Positions 29,040 to 37,144 of a stretch of DNA of 64,000 nt are shown in pieces. The position numbers were made by a program, and so were the translations under genes. Position 1 is the stretch's first letter. Every line of letters starts with the position of its first letter. This DNA comes from Saccharospirillum impatiens DSM 12546 (GTDB lineage: Bacteria > Pseudomonadota > Gammaproteobacteria > Pseudomonadales > Natronospirillaceae), in assembly GCF_000423605.1 (NCBI RefSeq), contig NZ_AUIH01000002.1:1-64000 (forward strand), written 5' to 3'. The notes under the pieces were generated by a model, which worked only from the letters and a program-made list of their open reading frames with translations, did no database searches and had not been told where the DNA came from.

Positions 29040-29069
29040 TTGACACTCCACCCGCTGGAAGGATTATAC
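29040..29069 (+). promoter_or_regulatory. Probable promoter of the MFS gene
   Basis: A perfect TTGACA (29040-29045) is followed after 18 nt by TTATAC (29064-29069), 38 nt before the start codon of the transporter gene. Confidence 0.55.
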
Positions 29070-29106
29070 CGGGTCAGTTGCCCCAGCCAGGAATGAGTAA
29101 TAGACG

Positions 29107-30303
29107 ATGAACAAACCAAGCCCCGCCCTCTGGACGCTGATCGCCATGCAAGCGCTGTCTATGTGCGCCCCTCCCATGGTAATTCTGATCGGAGGTTTGA
29201 TTGGAACGCAGCTTGCGCCCAGTCCACAGCTAGCGACCTTGCCCCTGTCGGTTCTGGTGATCACCACTGCCTTCAGCACTTTCCCAACCGCTATGATCAT
29301 GCAAAAGCTGGGTCGCAAAAAAGGCTTCCTCATCGGCAACCTGATATCAATAGCCGCCTGTGGCATCGCCATCGCGGCCATTTACATCCAAAGTTTCGTC
29401 TTACTGCTGGTTGCGACCGGGGGGCTCGGTTTTAACATGGCCTTTGTAAACCAGTTCCGATTCGCCGCCATGGAGCGCGTTGCGCCCGAACATCAGGGTC
29501 AGGCCGTCTCCTGGCTGCTACTCGGCGGCATCTTCGCGGCTGTGCTCGGCCCGGAGCTCGGGGCGATGGGGGAATCACTTCTGGGCGCGCCTTACGCCGG
29601 TGCTTTTCTGTTGCTAGCGGGCGTGCTTCTGGGGGTCACTCTGCTACTCACGTTTGCCTACCAGGACTTACCATACCAGGCTCCGGTCAAACACGTCGTT
29701 GGACGTTCCTGGGGTTCACTGCTGCAACAGCCAGTGCTGTGGCTGGCTCTGCTGGCGGGTGCAATTTCCTACAGCGTGATGACGCTGGTGATGACGGCCG
29801 CACCCCTGAGCATGCACGATATGGATCAGCACAGCCTGCACGCCACTAAAACAGCCATTCAGGCCCATATTCTGGCCATGTTCCTGCCATCGCTGGCAAC
29901 CAGTTGGCTCATTCGGCGGTTCGGCCCGGAACGGTTGCTGATGCTGGGCCTGCTCATTTACGCGCTGATGATTATTGCCGGTCTCAGCGGCCGAGGCGTC
30001 AGTCATTACACCACCAGCCTTATCTTGCTGGGTGTCGGTTGGAATTTTCTATTCGTATCCGGCACAACCCTGCTGCCCAGAGCCTATAAGGATTCGGAGC
30101 GTTTCAGGGTGCAGGCAGTGAATGAATTTCTGGTGTTTGGTGCCCAGGCACTGGCGACCCTGGGTGCAGCATGGCTGCTGTTCAGGTTTAACTGGGAGGT
30201 CTTGTTGTATGCCACTCTGCCCGCGCTGGTTGTTCTGTCGGCCACGCTGATATGGCACAGACGTGCATTGAACGCCACACCGCAAGGCGCGGACCCGGCT
30301 TAG
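29107..30303 (+). CDS. MFS transporter
   Basis: Twelve-helix secondary transporter of 398 residues. Helix pairs are clear throughout, and the loop 2-3 motif of the superfamily is present in MIMQKLGRKKGFLIGNL. A glycine-rich segment AVSWLLLGGIFAAVLGPELG marks helix 5. The end of the family (IWHRRALNA) is cytosolic. I cannot name the substrate; there is no biosynthetic or regulatory neighbour that points to one. Start is the ATG at 29107, with AGGA about 13 nt upstream. Confidence 0.88.
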   Translation: MNKPSPALWTLIAMQALSMCAPPMVILIGGLIGTQLAPSPQLATLPLSVLVITTAFSTFPTAMIMQKLGRKKGFLIGNLISIAACGIAIAAIYIQSFVLLLVATGGLGFNMAFVNQFRFAAMERVAPEHQGQAVSWLLLGGIFAAVLGPELGAMGESLLGAPYAGAFLLLAGVLLGVTLLLTFAYQDLPYQAPVKHVVGRSWGSLLQQPVLWLALLAGAISYSVMTLVMTAAPLSMHDMDQHSLHATKTAIQAHILAMFLPSLATSWLIRRFGPERLLMLGLLIYALMIIAGLSGRGVSHYTTSLILLGVGWNFLFVSGTTLLPRAYKDSERFRVQAVNEFLVFGAQALATLGAAWLLFRFNWEVLLYATLPALVVLSATLIWHRRALNATPQGADPA

Positions 30304-30344
30304 CAGGGCTGTTCAGTTGGGGTTATTTCGGCAGGTAAAGGCAT

Positions 30345-30364
30345 GAGGCCCCTCTCAGGGCCTC
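30345..30364. terminator. Hairpin between the MFS gene and the 40-aa gene
   Basis: GAGGCCC (30345-30351) and GGGCCTC (30358-30364) pair perfectly around a 6-nt loop. It lies between convergent genes. Neither side has a T run. Confidence 0.4.
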
Positions 30365-30390
30365 TGTGGTCAGAAAGACTGCATCGGACG

Positions 30391-30513
30391 TTACCGCCGG
30401 CGGCGTTCATCGTCCTTTTTCACCCGGACAGGTTCCGGCTTAACGGCCGTACCCTGGCCATATACACGCCAGGCAACGATCCCCAGCAACATTGTCAACA
30501 ACAGTACGGACAT
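30391..30513 (-). CDS. 40-residue membrane microprotein, unknown
   Basis: A short open frame that is easily missed: ATG at 30513, TAA at 30391, with GAGGGG six nt upstream of the start. The product begins with one hydrophobic helix (MSVLLLTMLLGIVAWRVYG) and continues as a basic tail ending RRRR, which predicts a single-pass inner-membrane peptide with its C-terminus in the cytoplasm. I do not recognise the family. A GCCAACC/GGTTGGC hairpin lies just upstream. Support is the strong ribosome site, the membrane helix and its position in an otherwise empty 430-nt gap. Confidence 0.6.
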   Translation of the reverse strand: MSVLLLTMLLGIVAWRVYGQGTAVKPEPVRVKKDDERRRR

Positions 30514-30685
30514 AATTTACCCCTCAAAACGGGTGCATTTGCCAACCGGGGTTGGCGCTATCACCTTGGGTGACCCTTTGAAGTATAGCTAATTTGCTTG
30601 CTGCGGCCAGATAAAACCCATGTCGATGTCGTGTAAATACCGCCAAATGCCGTCAAAGAGGCTCTCCCGGATTCAACCGGTGTTT

Positions 30686-30702
30686 GGGCGTGGCGCCCTT
30701 TT
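30686..30702 (+). terminator. Rightward terminator-like hairpin without an obvious gene
   Basis: GGGCG (30686-30690) and CGCCC (30694-30698) close a 3-nt loop and are followed by TTTT. It points rightward although the nearest rightward gene ends at 30303. It could end a readthrough transcript or a small RNA from 30520-30700; I see no convincing promoter. Confidence 0.35.
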
Positions 30703-30733
30703 GCTGCCGATCCATTCCATAAGTGTCAGCCTG

Positions 30734-31060
30734 TTAGGGCCGTTTCGAGGGGCCGGAAGCGGGAAACGCTATCACCGGGCCACCTTTGCTTTCGCTGATC
30801 TTAGCCACGCCCTCCTGCTCGACCTCATCGATCCGTGTGATGGAATGCATGGGAATGAAGCTGCGTTTTACGCCGCTGAACTCTTTCTTGAGACGCTCCT
30901 CGCCCGGATCCACCAATAACTGACTGCGCTCACCAAAGATCAGTTCCTCGATCTCAATAAAGCCATACAGATCGCTTTGATAGACCTGTTCACAATACAC
31001 TTCATATACCTTGTCCTGATTGATAAAGGACACTCTGTAAATAGCCTTGGGTTGTTTCAT
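30734..31060 (-). CDS. DUF1820 family protein
   Basis: Conserved protein of unknown function, 108 residues, matching the DUF1820 family by its strongly conserved centre: EVYCEQVYQSDLYGFIEIEE, then FGERSQLLVDPGEERLKKEF and SFIPMHSITRIDEVEQEG. There is no signal peptide or membrane helix. It is transcribed away from miaB; the gap 31061-31304 holds the miaB promoter and nothing else recognised. Confidence 0.88.
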   Translation of the reverse strand: MKQPKAIYRVSFINQDKVYEVYCEQVYQSDLYGFIEIEELIFGERSQLLVDPGEERLKKEFSGVKRSFIPMHSITRIDEVEQEGVAKISESKGGPVIAFPASGPSKRP

Positions 31061-31216
31061 TCCCGGGTAAGATCCTGACTGATGCTAATTAATCACGGCC
31101 GCGAAACACGAGCGCTCACTGCCTCAATGATCCCGCTAATATGGGCTCCGAACCGATCATATTCAATAGCCAGCACCCGGCTGCTGGAAACTGCTTAAAT
31201 TCTGTGCTCCGGATGG

Positions 31217-31245
31217 TTGGGTCGGACCCTTGTTATGCGTATAAT
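31217..31245 (+). promoter_or_regulatory. miaB promoter
   Basis: TTGGGT (31217-31222), 17 nt, then a perfect TATAAT (31240-31245), 59 nt upstream of the miaB ATG. Confidence 0.75.
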
Positions 31246-31304
31246 CCTCGCCCCTTTTGAGCGTCGGCTTCTGAAACGCTCTTGCTGAATAAAACTGCAG
31301 GCTC

Positions 31305-32669
31305 ATGACCAAAAAACTCTTTATCAAAACGCACGGCTGTCAGATGAACGAATATGATTCGTCACGCATGGCCGATCTGTTAGGCGACAGCCACGGCTAT
31401 ACCCTGACCGACAACGCCGATGAAGCGGACGTATTACTGCTGAATACCTGCTCAATCCGTGAAAAAGCTCAGGATAAGGTGTTCCATCAGTTGGGTCGGT
31501 GGAAGAAGCTCAAGGCTAAAAACCCGGACCTTAAAATCGGGGTGGGTGGTTGCGTGGCGTCTCAGGAAGGCGAGGCCATTTCAGACCGTGCGCCTTATGT
31601 CGACATGATTTTTGGCCCCCAGACCCTGCATCGTCTGCCACAAATGCTGGATGCGTCGACAGGCCAGATTGCCAATGCCGCCGGCAATCGCATTGCAATG
31701 GTCGATGTGACCTTTCCGGAAATCGAGAAATTCGACCACTTGCCGGCCCCCAAAAGCGATGGTGTCTCAGCGTTTGTATCCGTCATGGAAGGGTGTTCCA
31801 AATACTGCACGTTTTGCGTAGTACCCTATACCCGGGGCGAGGAAGTCAGCCGCCCCTTTGACGACGTCATCACCGAGGTTGTGCAATTAGCGGAACAGGG
31901 TGTACGGGAAATCAATTTCCTTGGCCAGAACGTCAACGCTTACCGCGGTCCTCGCCACGACGGCGGCGAAGCCGACCTGGCGGAGCTGATCACCCTGGCG
32001 GCCCGCATCGATGGCATCGACCGCATCCGCTTCACCACCAGCCACCCGGTGGAGTTTACAGATTCTCTGGTCGACGCTTACCTCGACATTCCAGAGCTGG
32101 TTAGCCACCTCCATCTTCCGGTGCAAAGCGGTTCAGACGCCATTCTAAGCGCCATGAAACGCGGCCATACGGCGTCGGAATACGTCGAGAAAATGGAACG
32201 TGTCCGGGCCAACCGCCCCGACATCAGCTTCTCGTCGGATTTCATCATCGGCTTCCCGGGCGAAACCGAGGCTGACTTCGAAGCCACCATGAACCTGATT
32301 CAGACCATTGGTTTCGACCACAGTTTCAGCTTCGTCTACAGTCCGAGACCCGGCACGCCCGCGGCCAACCTGGAAGACACAACACCAGAGTCCACGAAAA
32401 AGCAGCGACTGGCCATTCTGCAAGACAGAATCATCCAGCAGGCGGCCCAGATCAGCCGCCGCATGGTCGGCAGCACCCAAACAATCCTGGTCAGTGAGCG
32501 CTCAAAGCGCAATCCAGCCGAGTTACAGGGCCGAACAGAAAACAACCGTCCGACGTTTTTTGAGCACAATGACGACGAATTGATCGGAAAGTTCGTGCAG
32601 GTCCGTATTACCGAGGCTTTTGCCAACAGTTTGCGCGGTGAGGTTGTCAATACTGACCTGGCATATTGA
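31305..32669 (+). CDS. miaB: tRNA-2-methylthio-N6-dimethylallyladenosine synthase
   Basis: Radical-SAM methylthiotransferase modifying A37 of tRNAs that read UNN codons. Domains in order: UPF0004 with the auxiliary cluster cysteines ([32 protein letters not shown]), the radical-SAM motif [15 protein letters not shown] (about residue 165), and a C-terminal TRAM domain. Length 454 aa is usual. It begins the common miaB-ybeZ-ybeY-corC series, but here a 520-nt gap filled with large palindromes and a terminator separates it from ybeZ. Confidence 0.97.
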   Translation: MTKKLFIKTHGCQMNEYDSSRMADLLGDSHGYTLTDNADEADVLLLNTCSIREKAQDKVFHQLGRWKKLKAKNPDLKIGVGGCVASQEGEAISDRAPYVDMIFGPQTLHRLPQMLDASTGQIANAAGNRIAMVDVTFPEIEKFDHLPAPKSDGVSAFVSVMEGCSKYCTFCVVPYTRGEEVSRPFDDVITEVVQLAEQGVREINFLGQNVNAYRGPRHDGGEADLAELITLAARIDGIDRIRFTTSHPVEFTDSLVDAYLDIPELVSHLHLPVQSGSDAILSAMKRGHTASEYVEKMERVRANRPDISFSSDFIIGFPGETEADFEATMNLIQTIGFDHSFSFVYSPRPGTPAANLEDTTPESTKKQRLAILQDRIIQQAAQISRRMVGSTQTILVSERSKRNPAELQGRTENNRPTFFEHNDDELIGKFVQVRITEAFANSLRGEVVNTDLAY

Positions 32670-32719
32670 TGTTCCGTGGTTGAACGGGTGGTTGAACTTT
32701 TTTTTGAGCCAAGACCCCG

Positions 32720-32830
32720 TATCGGGCACCGGGTATGCCTATCCGGGGTCGGCATGAACCCATCCGTGGGGCCTAGACCGCAGCATCCATGCTGCGGACT
32801 TCCCCGGATAGGCATACCCGGCACCCGATA
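32720..32830 (-). repeat. Long palindromic repeat, copy A
   Basis: Arms 32720-32748 and 32802-32830 (29 bp each) are complementary at 27 positions; the two mismatches lie at one spot. Inside, 32778-32797 is a perfect 9-bp hairpin (CCGCAGCAT / ATGCTGCGG, 2-nt loop). Read on the minus strand the core is TCTAGGCCCCACGGATGG. The 35-bp section with the internal hairpin is almost the same as in copy C. Could be a mobile miniature element, a structured RNA gene or a cruciform DNA signal. Confidence 0.85.
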
Positions 32831-32839
32831 CTCACGCTG

Positions 32840-32865
32840 TGGTTGCAGATTATAATCTGCAACCA
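32840..32865. repeat. Perfect 26-bp palindrome
   Basis: Two 13-base halves (32840-32852, TGGTTGCAGATTA, and 32853-32865) are exact reverse complements with no spacer. It sits midway between palindromic repeats A and B. It may be a protein-binding site, for example for a recombinase or a dimeric regulator, or a cruciform seed. Confidence 0.85.
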
Positions 32866-32899
32866 ATAACTAAAATTCCGGAGTTCGCTGAGATGGCAA

Positions 32900-33039
32900 G
32901 CGACGGCTGCCGGTGGTACTCCTGTGGGGTAGTCAGCAGTATGGATCGGTCCGACGCTTCGGCTGCGGCCTAGGCTCCATGGATGGATGAGTGGGCGGCA
33001 TTCCGCCCGACCCCACAGGGGTACCCCGGTAGCCGCCGC
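32900..33039 (+). repeat. Long palindromic repeat, copy B
   Basis: Arms about 32900-32930 and 33010-33039 pair along their length with three or four mismatches and one bulge. An inner perfect 6-bp hairpin (GGGCGG / CCGCCC) is at 32993-33008. The segment 32970-33021 is identical over 52 bp to the reverse complement of 43711-43762 in copy C. Orientation is opposite to that of copy A, so A and B form a divergent pair. Confidence 0.85.
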
Positions 33040-33071
33040 GGATTCCTGGCACAAAGGCAAAATCAACCTGT

Positions 33072-33118
33072 ATAACGGTGACTGAGTAACAATTCGTTAC
33101 CACCGTTATCGACTTTTT
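33072..33118 (+). terminator. Probable terminator beyond miaB and the repeats
   Basis: ATAACGGTG (33072-33080) pairs perfectly with CACCGTTAT (33101-33109); inside, GTAAC/GTTAC adds a second stem. A run of five T follows at 33114-33118. This would end rightward transcripts before ybeZ. Confidence 0.6.
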
Positions 33119-33192
33119 GACATGGCAGGGATGCAGCGTATTCTTAGCTAAATCCGCTGTTTTCAGTGCAACATGAGAGGAACCAGAACACT

Positions 33193-34200
33193 TTGACTAC
33201 CCCGTCTAATCTTGAGGCTGCGACAGCAGCGTCCGATCTGCGGCACTTTGAGCTGCAACCCGATAACCCCCAGAGACTGGCCAGCCTGTGCGGCCTGGCC
33301 AACGACAACCTCCGGCAGATTGAAGACCGCCTGGAAATTCGCGTCAAGAACCGTGGCAATCGCTTCGAACTGACGGGTGATGGCGGCAGCGTCGCGGCAG
33401 CGGAAGACATCATCAAACGCCTGTATCGGGAGACCAAGGGCGGCAAGGATCTGCTGCCAGACACGGTTAACCTCTACTTGCAGCAATCCGAAGTCGAAAC
33501 CCTGAATGAACAGGACGGTGCCCAGCTGCAAGAGCATAAACTCTATGTCCTGCACACGCCGAAATCCGTCGTCAAGCCGCGCGGGCCCAACCAGCGCGCT
33601 TACGTTCACTGCGTGTTGACCCACGACATCAACTTTGGTGTTGGCCCGGCCGGCACTGGCAAAACCTTTCTGGCGGTGGCTTGCGCTGTTCAGGCGCTGC
33701 AAAAAGATCAGGTGAAGCGCATCATCCTGGTCAGACCGGCCGTAGAAGCTGGCGAAAAACTGGGTTTCCTGCCCGGTGACCTGAGCCAGAAAGTCGATCC
33801 TTACCTGCGCCCGCTGTACGATGCGCTCTATGAAATGCTGGGTCTCGAAAAAGTCGACCGGTTGATAGAACGCAATGTCATTGAAGTGGCTCCTCTGGCC
33901 TATATGCGCGGTCGCACGCTCAGCAACGCCTTCATTATTCTGGATGAAAGCCAGAACACCACCAAGGAACAAATGAAAATGTTCCTGACCCGCATTGGTT
34001 TTGGCTCCACCGCTGTTATCAACGGTGACCCCACTCAGGTCGATCTGCCACGCGGCAATCAATCCGGCCTCGCCCATGCGCTGAAAGTACTCGATGGCGT
34101 GAGTGACATCAGCGTGACCCGGTTCGGCTCCAAAGACATCGTGCGTCACCCGTTGGTGCAGCGCATCGTCGATGCCTATGATGCGCACGGAGACGACTGA
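33193..34200 (+). CDS. ybeZ: PhoH-like ATPase YbeZ
   Basis: P-loop ATPase that works with YbeY in rRNA processing and ribosome quality control. The PhoH domain shows Walker [15 protein letters not shown] (about residue 150), [18 protein letters not shown], and Walker [16 protein letters not shown] place the start at TTG 33193 because GAGAGGAA lies nine nt upstream; a GTG at 33166 is in frame but lacks one. This gives 335 residues, close to the family norm. ybeY begins 8 nt after the stop. Confidence 0.95.
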   Translation: MTTPSNLEAATAASDLRHFELQPDNPQRLASLCGLANDNLRQIEDRLEIRVKNRGNRFELTGDGGSVAAAEDIIKRLYRETKGGKDLLPDTVNLYLQQSEVETLNEQDGAQLQEHKLYVLHTPKSVVKPRGPNQRAYVHCVLTHDINFGVGPAGTGKTFLAVACAVQALQKDQVKRIILVRPAVEAGEKLGFLPGDLSQKVDPYLRPLYDALYEMLGLEKVDRLIERNVIEVAPLAYMRGRTLSNAFIILDESQNTTKEQMKMFLTRIGFGSTAVINGDPTQVDLPRGNQSGLAHALKVLDGVSDISVTRFGSKDIVRHPLVQRIVDAYDAHGDD

Positions 34201-34208
34201 CCGCAGCC

Positions 34209-34691
34209 ATGAACGCTAACCCGGCCTTACCTGTTGCCGTCGACCTGGATGTCCAGATCGCCTCGGCGGCGACCGACCTGCCTGACTACGATGCCTTGCT
34301 GAACTGGGTTTCCACTGCCCTGCATGACCACCAGGAATCTGCCAGCCTGACCATCAGATTGGTTGATGACCCGGAAAGTCAGCAATTGAATCTCGACTAT
34401 CGAGGCAAGGATGCGCCCACCAACGTGCTGTCGTTTCCGTTTGACTGCCCACCTGACATTGACGACCCCGACATTCAAGCGCTGCTCGGAGACCTGATCA
34501 TTTGTGCTCCGGTGGTCGCGCGCGAGGCCGCTGACCAGGGCAAACCCGTATTGCATCACTGGGCGCACATGGTGGTCCATGGTACCTTGCATTTACTGGG
34601 GTATGACCACATTGACCCTGACGAAGCAGAGGTTATGGAATCACTGGAACGCCGTATCCTGGCCAGGCTCGACATTGCCGACCCCTATTGA
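34209..34691 (+). CDS. ybeY: Endoribonuclease YbeY
   Basis: Zinc-dependent single-strand endoribonuclease for 16S rRNA 3' maturation and 70S quality control. The metal motif [11 protein letters not shown] with its three histidines is intact (about residues 123-133), preceded by [16 protein letters not shown]. Length 160 aa is normal. It lies directly after its partner ybeZ. Confidence 0.97.
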   Translation: MNANPALPVAVDLDVQIASAATDLPDYDALLNWVSTALHDHQESASLTIRLVDDPESQQLNLDYRGKDAPTNVLSFPFDCPPDIDDPDIQALLGDLIICAPVVAREAADQGKPVLHHWAHMVVHGTLHLLGYDHIDPDEAEVMESLERRILARLDIADPY

Positions 34692-34703
34692 ATCGAGAAC
34701 CAC

Positions 34704-34731
34704 TTGCCGACCGGTACCCCCCCTCTATAAT
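34704..34731 (+). promoter_or_regulatory. Promoter upstream of corC
   Basis: TTGCCG (34704-34709), 16 nt, then a perfect TATAAT (34726-34731), 44 nt before the corC ATG. It gives corC a start independent of ybeZ-ybeY. Confidence 0.65.
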
Positions 34732-34775
34732 GAGCGGACTGAACCGGGAAACACTAGCAGAGGACACGCACTAGC

Positions 34776-35645
34776 ATGAGCGACGAACGACCCACGAGTA
34801 GCAACCCCGGTAGGAAATCCTGGCTGGAACGCCTGTCAGATGCCTTCACCGGGGAGCCTAAAGATCGCGACGATTTGCTCAGCATCCTGAACAGTGCCCA
34901 GGAAAACGACATTCTTGACGGTGAAGCCTTCAAGATCATTGAAGGCGCCCTGAACGTATCGGACATGCACGTGCGGGACATCATGATCCCCCGCTCCCAG
35001 GTGGTCAGCCTGGAAATCAACGACAGCATTCAGCACTGGCTGTCGCTGATCGTAGAATCCGGGCATTCCCGCTTTCCCGTGCTGGGCGAAAACTCCGACG
35101 AGGTCGTCGGTGTACTGCTAGCCAAAGATTTGCTGGGTCTGGGCTTGCAGACACAGTTTGATCTCGACGAAATGAAAAAGCGGCTCAAGACTATCATCCG
35201 CAACGTCAACTTCGTGCCTGAAAGCAAACGCCTCAATGTCCTGCTCAAAGACTTTCGCAGCAATCGCAACCACATGGCGGTGGTTGTCGATGAGTACGGG
35301 CAGACTGCAGGGCTGGTCACCATTGAAGACGTGCTCGAGGAAATCGTCGGCGAAATTGAGGATGAACACGACGACACGGTTGATGCCAACATACGCCCCA
35401 ACGGCAACGGCGGCTTTCTGGTTCAGGCTTTAACCCCGATCGAAGATTTCAACGAGCATTTTTCCACCGAATTCAGTGACGAAGAATTCGACACCATTGG
35501 TGGCATTGTCATGCACCAGTTCGGCAAGGTCCCCCAGCGTGATGAATCAATCACCCTGGGTGAGCTACTGATCCGGGTTGTGAATGCTGACAATCGCCGG
35601 GTGCGAGCCTTTGAAGTGAATCGCCTGCAACCACAGGTTGACTGA
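34776..35645 (+). CDS. corC: CBS-domain protein CorC (YbeX)
   Basis: Cytoplasmic protein linked to magnesium/cobalt efflux and ribosome maintenance. Two CBS domains (RDIMIPRSQVVSLEINDSIQ and MAVVVDEYGQTAGLVTIEDV) precede a CorC/HlyC domain ending in LGELLIRVVNADNRRVRAFE. There is no DUF21 membrane part, which is right for CorC. Length is 289 aa. The usual next gene lnt (apolipoprotein N-acyltransferase) is absent; fumC follows. Confidence 0.95.
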   Translation: MSDERPTSSNPGRKSWLERLSDAFTGEPKDRDDLLSILNSAQENDILDGEAFKIIEGALNVSDMHVRDIMIPRSQVVSLEINDSIQHWLSLIVESGHSRFPVLGENSDEVVGVLLAKDLLGLGLQTQFDLDEMKKRLKTIIRNVNFVPESKRLNVLLKDFRSNRNHMAVVVDEYGQTAGLVTIEDVLEEIVGEIEDEHDDTVDANIRPNGNGGFLVQALTPIEDFNEHFSTEFSDEEFDTIGGIVMHQFGKVPQRDESITLGELLIRVVNADNRRVRAFEVNRLQPQVD

Positions 35646-35650
35646 ACTGC

Positions 35651-35673
35651 GCGGGTCCACCATCCGGACCCGC
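35651..35673 (+). terminator. Hairpin after corC
   Basis: GCGGGTCC (35651-35658) and GGACCCGC (35666-35673) form a perfect 8-bp stem with a 7-nt loop, 6 nt after the corC stop. The following sequence is pyrimidine-rich but not a T run. Confidence 0.5.
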
Positions 35674-35757
35674 CTTCCCGCCCTCCCCGCCTGCCTGATT
35701 GGACTTCCCTGCTCAGAGCACTAGAGTGTGTGCAAAACTGAACAAAGGAATACCTCC

Positions 35758-37134
35758 ATGCGCATAGAGAAAGACAGCTTTGGCGAGTTATCCGTTCCTG
35801 ACGACGTTTTGTACGGCGCACAAACAGCCCGGGCGTTGTCGAACTTCGGCTTATCGAAAGAAGTAATGCCCTCTGGCTTCATTGAGGCCTGCCTCAACAT
35901 CAAGGCGGCAGCTGCGGCTGCCAATGCCGAGCTGGGTGTGATTGCGCACGAAAAAGCCAGCGCCATCCAAAACGCTTGTCTGGCGGCTCGTGAACACATC
36001 AATAACCGTCAGTTCCCGGTCGATGTGTTCCAGACCGGGTCGGGCACCAGCACTAACATGAACATCAACGAAGTTGTTGCCCACCTCGCTGCCTCAGCCA
36101 GCGGGCTGGACATCAGCCCCAACGACGATGTCAACGCCAGCCAGAGCAGTAACGATACCATTCCAGCGGCGATACAGATCAGTACCGCTTTGGCACTGGA
36201 AGAAGATCTATTGCCCGCCATTACCGCGCTGAAAAACAGCCTTAGCCTGCAAGGTGACACCCATCAGAACACCGTCAAAACCGGTCGCACCCACTTAATG
36301 GACGCCATGCCGATGACCCTGCAGCAGGAGTTTTCTGCCTGGATAGAAGCCCTGGACAGCTGCCAGCGACGCATCCATCAGTGCCTGCCCCGGCTTAAAG
36401 CGCTGCCACTGGGTGGAACCGCCATTGGCACCGGTATCAATGCGCCCCGGGGCTTCGCTGAAGCGGCCTGTCAGCAGCTGAACCATGGTACTGGCAATGA
36501 TTTCTGTCCGCACAACAACCCCTTCTACGGCATCAGCACTCAGGATGTCTCGGTTGAGGCTTCAGGCCTGCTCAAGGGCCTGGCAACCAGCCTGATCAAG
36601 ATCAGCAACGACTTGCGCTGGATGAACAGCGGTCCACTGGCCGGCCTGGGAGAGGTGGTATTGCCGGCGCTGCAGCCGGGGAGCAGCATCATGCCAGGAA
36701 AAGTAAACCCGGTGATACCCGAAGCCGTGCTGATGGCCTGTTACCAGGTTATCGGACACGACACGGCCATTACCCTGGGGGCGCAATCGGGCAATTTTCA
36801 GTTGAATGTCAGCCTGCCGCTGATCGCCCGGAACCTACTCGACAGCATTGCGCTGTTGAGCCGCAGTTGCGAACACCTGGCACATAAAGTCATCGATGAT
36901 CTCTGGGTCAATCAAGACGCCCTGGCCGAGCCTCTGCACCGCAACCCGATACTGGTCACCGCACTGAACCCGGTACTGGGCTATCTTAAAGCCGCAGAGA
37001 TCGCCAAAACAGCCTACGCAGACAACCGTCCAATCATCGAGGTTGCGCTGGAAAAAACCGATCTGAGCCGAGAAGAGCTGGAATCACTGCTCGACCCGGC
37101 CCGGCTGGCCCACCCACACCGGCAAAACGACTGA
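35758..37134 (+). CDS. fumC: Class II fumarate hydratase
   Basis: Interconverts fumarate and malate without an iron-sulfur cluster, so it withstands oxidants and low iron. The superfamily signature GSSIMPGKVNP is present (about residue 308), with TGSGTSTNMNINEV and KTGRTHLMDAMPMTLQQEFS before it. The ATG at 35758 has AAGGA eight nt upstream and gives 458 residues, the family length; an earlier in-frame start at 35728 is rejected. Confidence 0.97.
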   Translation: MRIEKDSFGELSVPDDVLYGAQTARALSNFGLSKEVMPSGFIEACLNIKAAAAAANAELGVIAHEKASAIQNACLAAREHINNRQFPVDVFQTGSGTSTNMNINEVVAHLAASASGLDISPNDDVNASQSSNDTIPAAIQISTALALEEDLLPAITALKNSLSLQGDTHQNTVKTGRTHLMDAMPMTLQQEFSAWIEALDSCQRRIHQCLPRLKALPLGGTAIGTGINAPRGFAEAACQQLNHGTGNDFCPHNNPFYGISTQDVSVEASGLLKGLATSLIKISNDLRWMNSGPLAGLGEVVLPALQPGSSIMPGKVNPVIPEAVLMACYQVIGHDTAITLGAQSGNFQLNVSLPLIARNLLDSIALLSRSCEHLAHKVIDDLWVNQDALAEPLHRNPILVTALNPVLGYLKAAEIAKTAYADNRPIIEVALEKTDLSREELESLLDPARLAHPHRQND

Positions 37135-37144
37135 CCTTTCAGTC
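37129..37144. terminator. Hairpin holding both stop codons of fumC and the RND gene
   Basis: GACTGA (37129-37134) and TCAGTC (37139-37144) pair perfectly around a CCTT loop. The fumC stop TGA (37132-37134) is in one arm and the leftward RND gene's stop (37139-37141) in the other. The stem is short, so termination by it alone is uncertain. Confidence 0.4.

Noticed and set aside
32720-33039. Integron attC sites as an explanation of the palindromes
   Set aside because: Size is similar, but the RYYYAAC/GTTRRRY end motifs are not at the ends and no cassette-like genes or integrase are nearby.
32773-33066. Open reading frame across repeats A and B on the minus strand
   Set aside because: The frame exists because the GC-rich palindromes lack stops; the similar peptide in 43606-43872 comes from the shared repeat sequence, not from protein conservation.
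33163-34188. 341-codon frame antisense to ybeZ
   Set aside because: It mirrors a clear PhoH ATPase gene with intact Walker motifs; no domain or ribosome site of its own.
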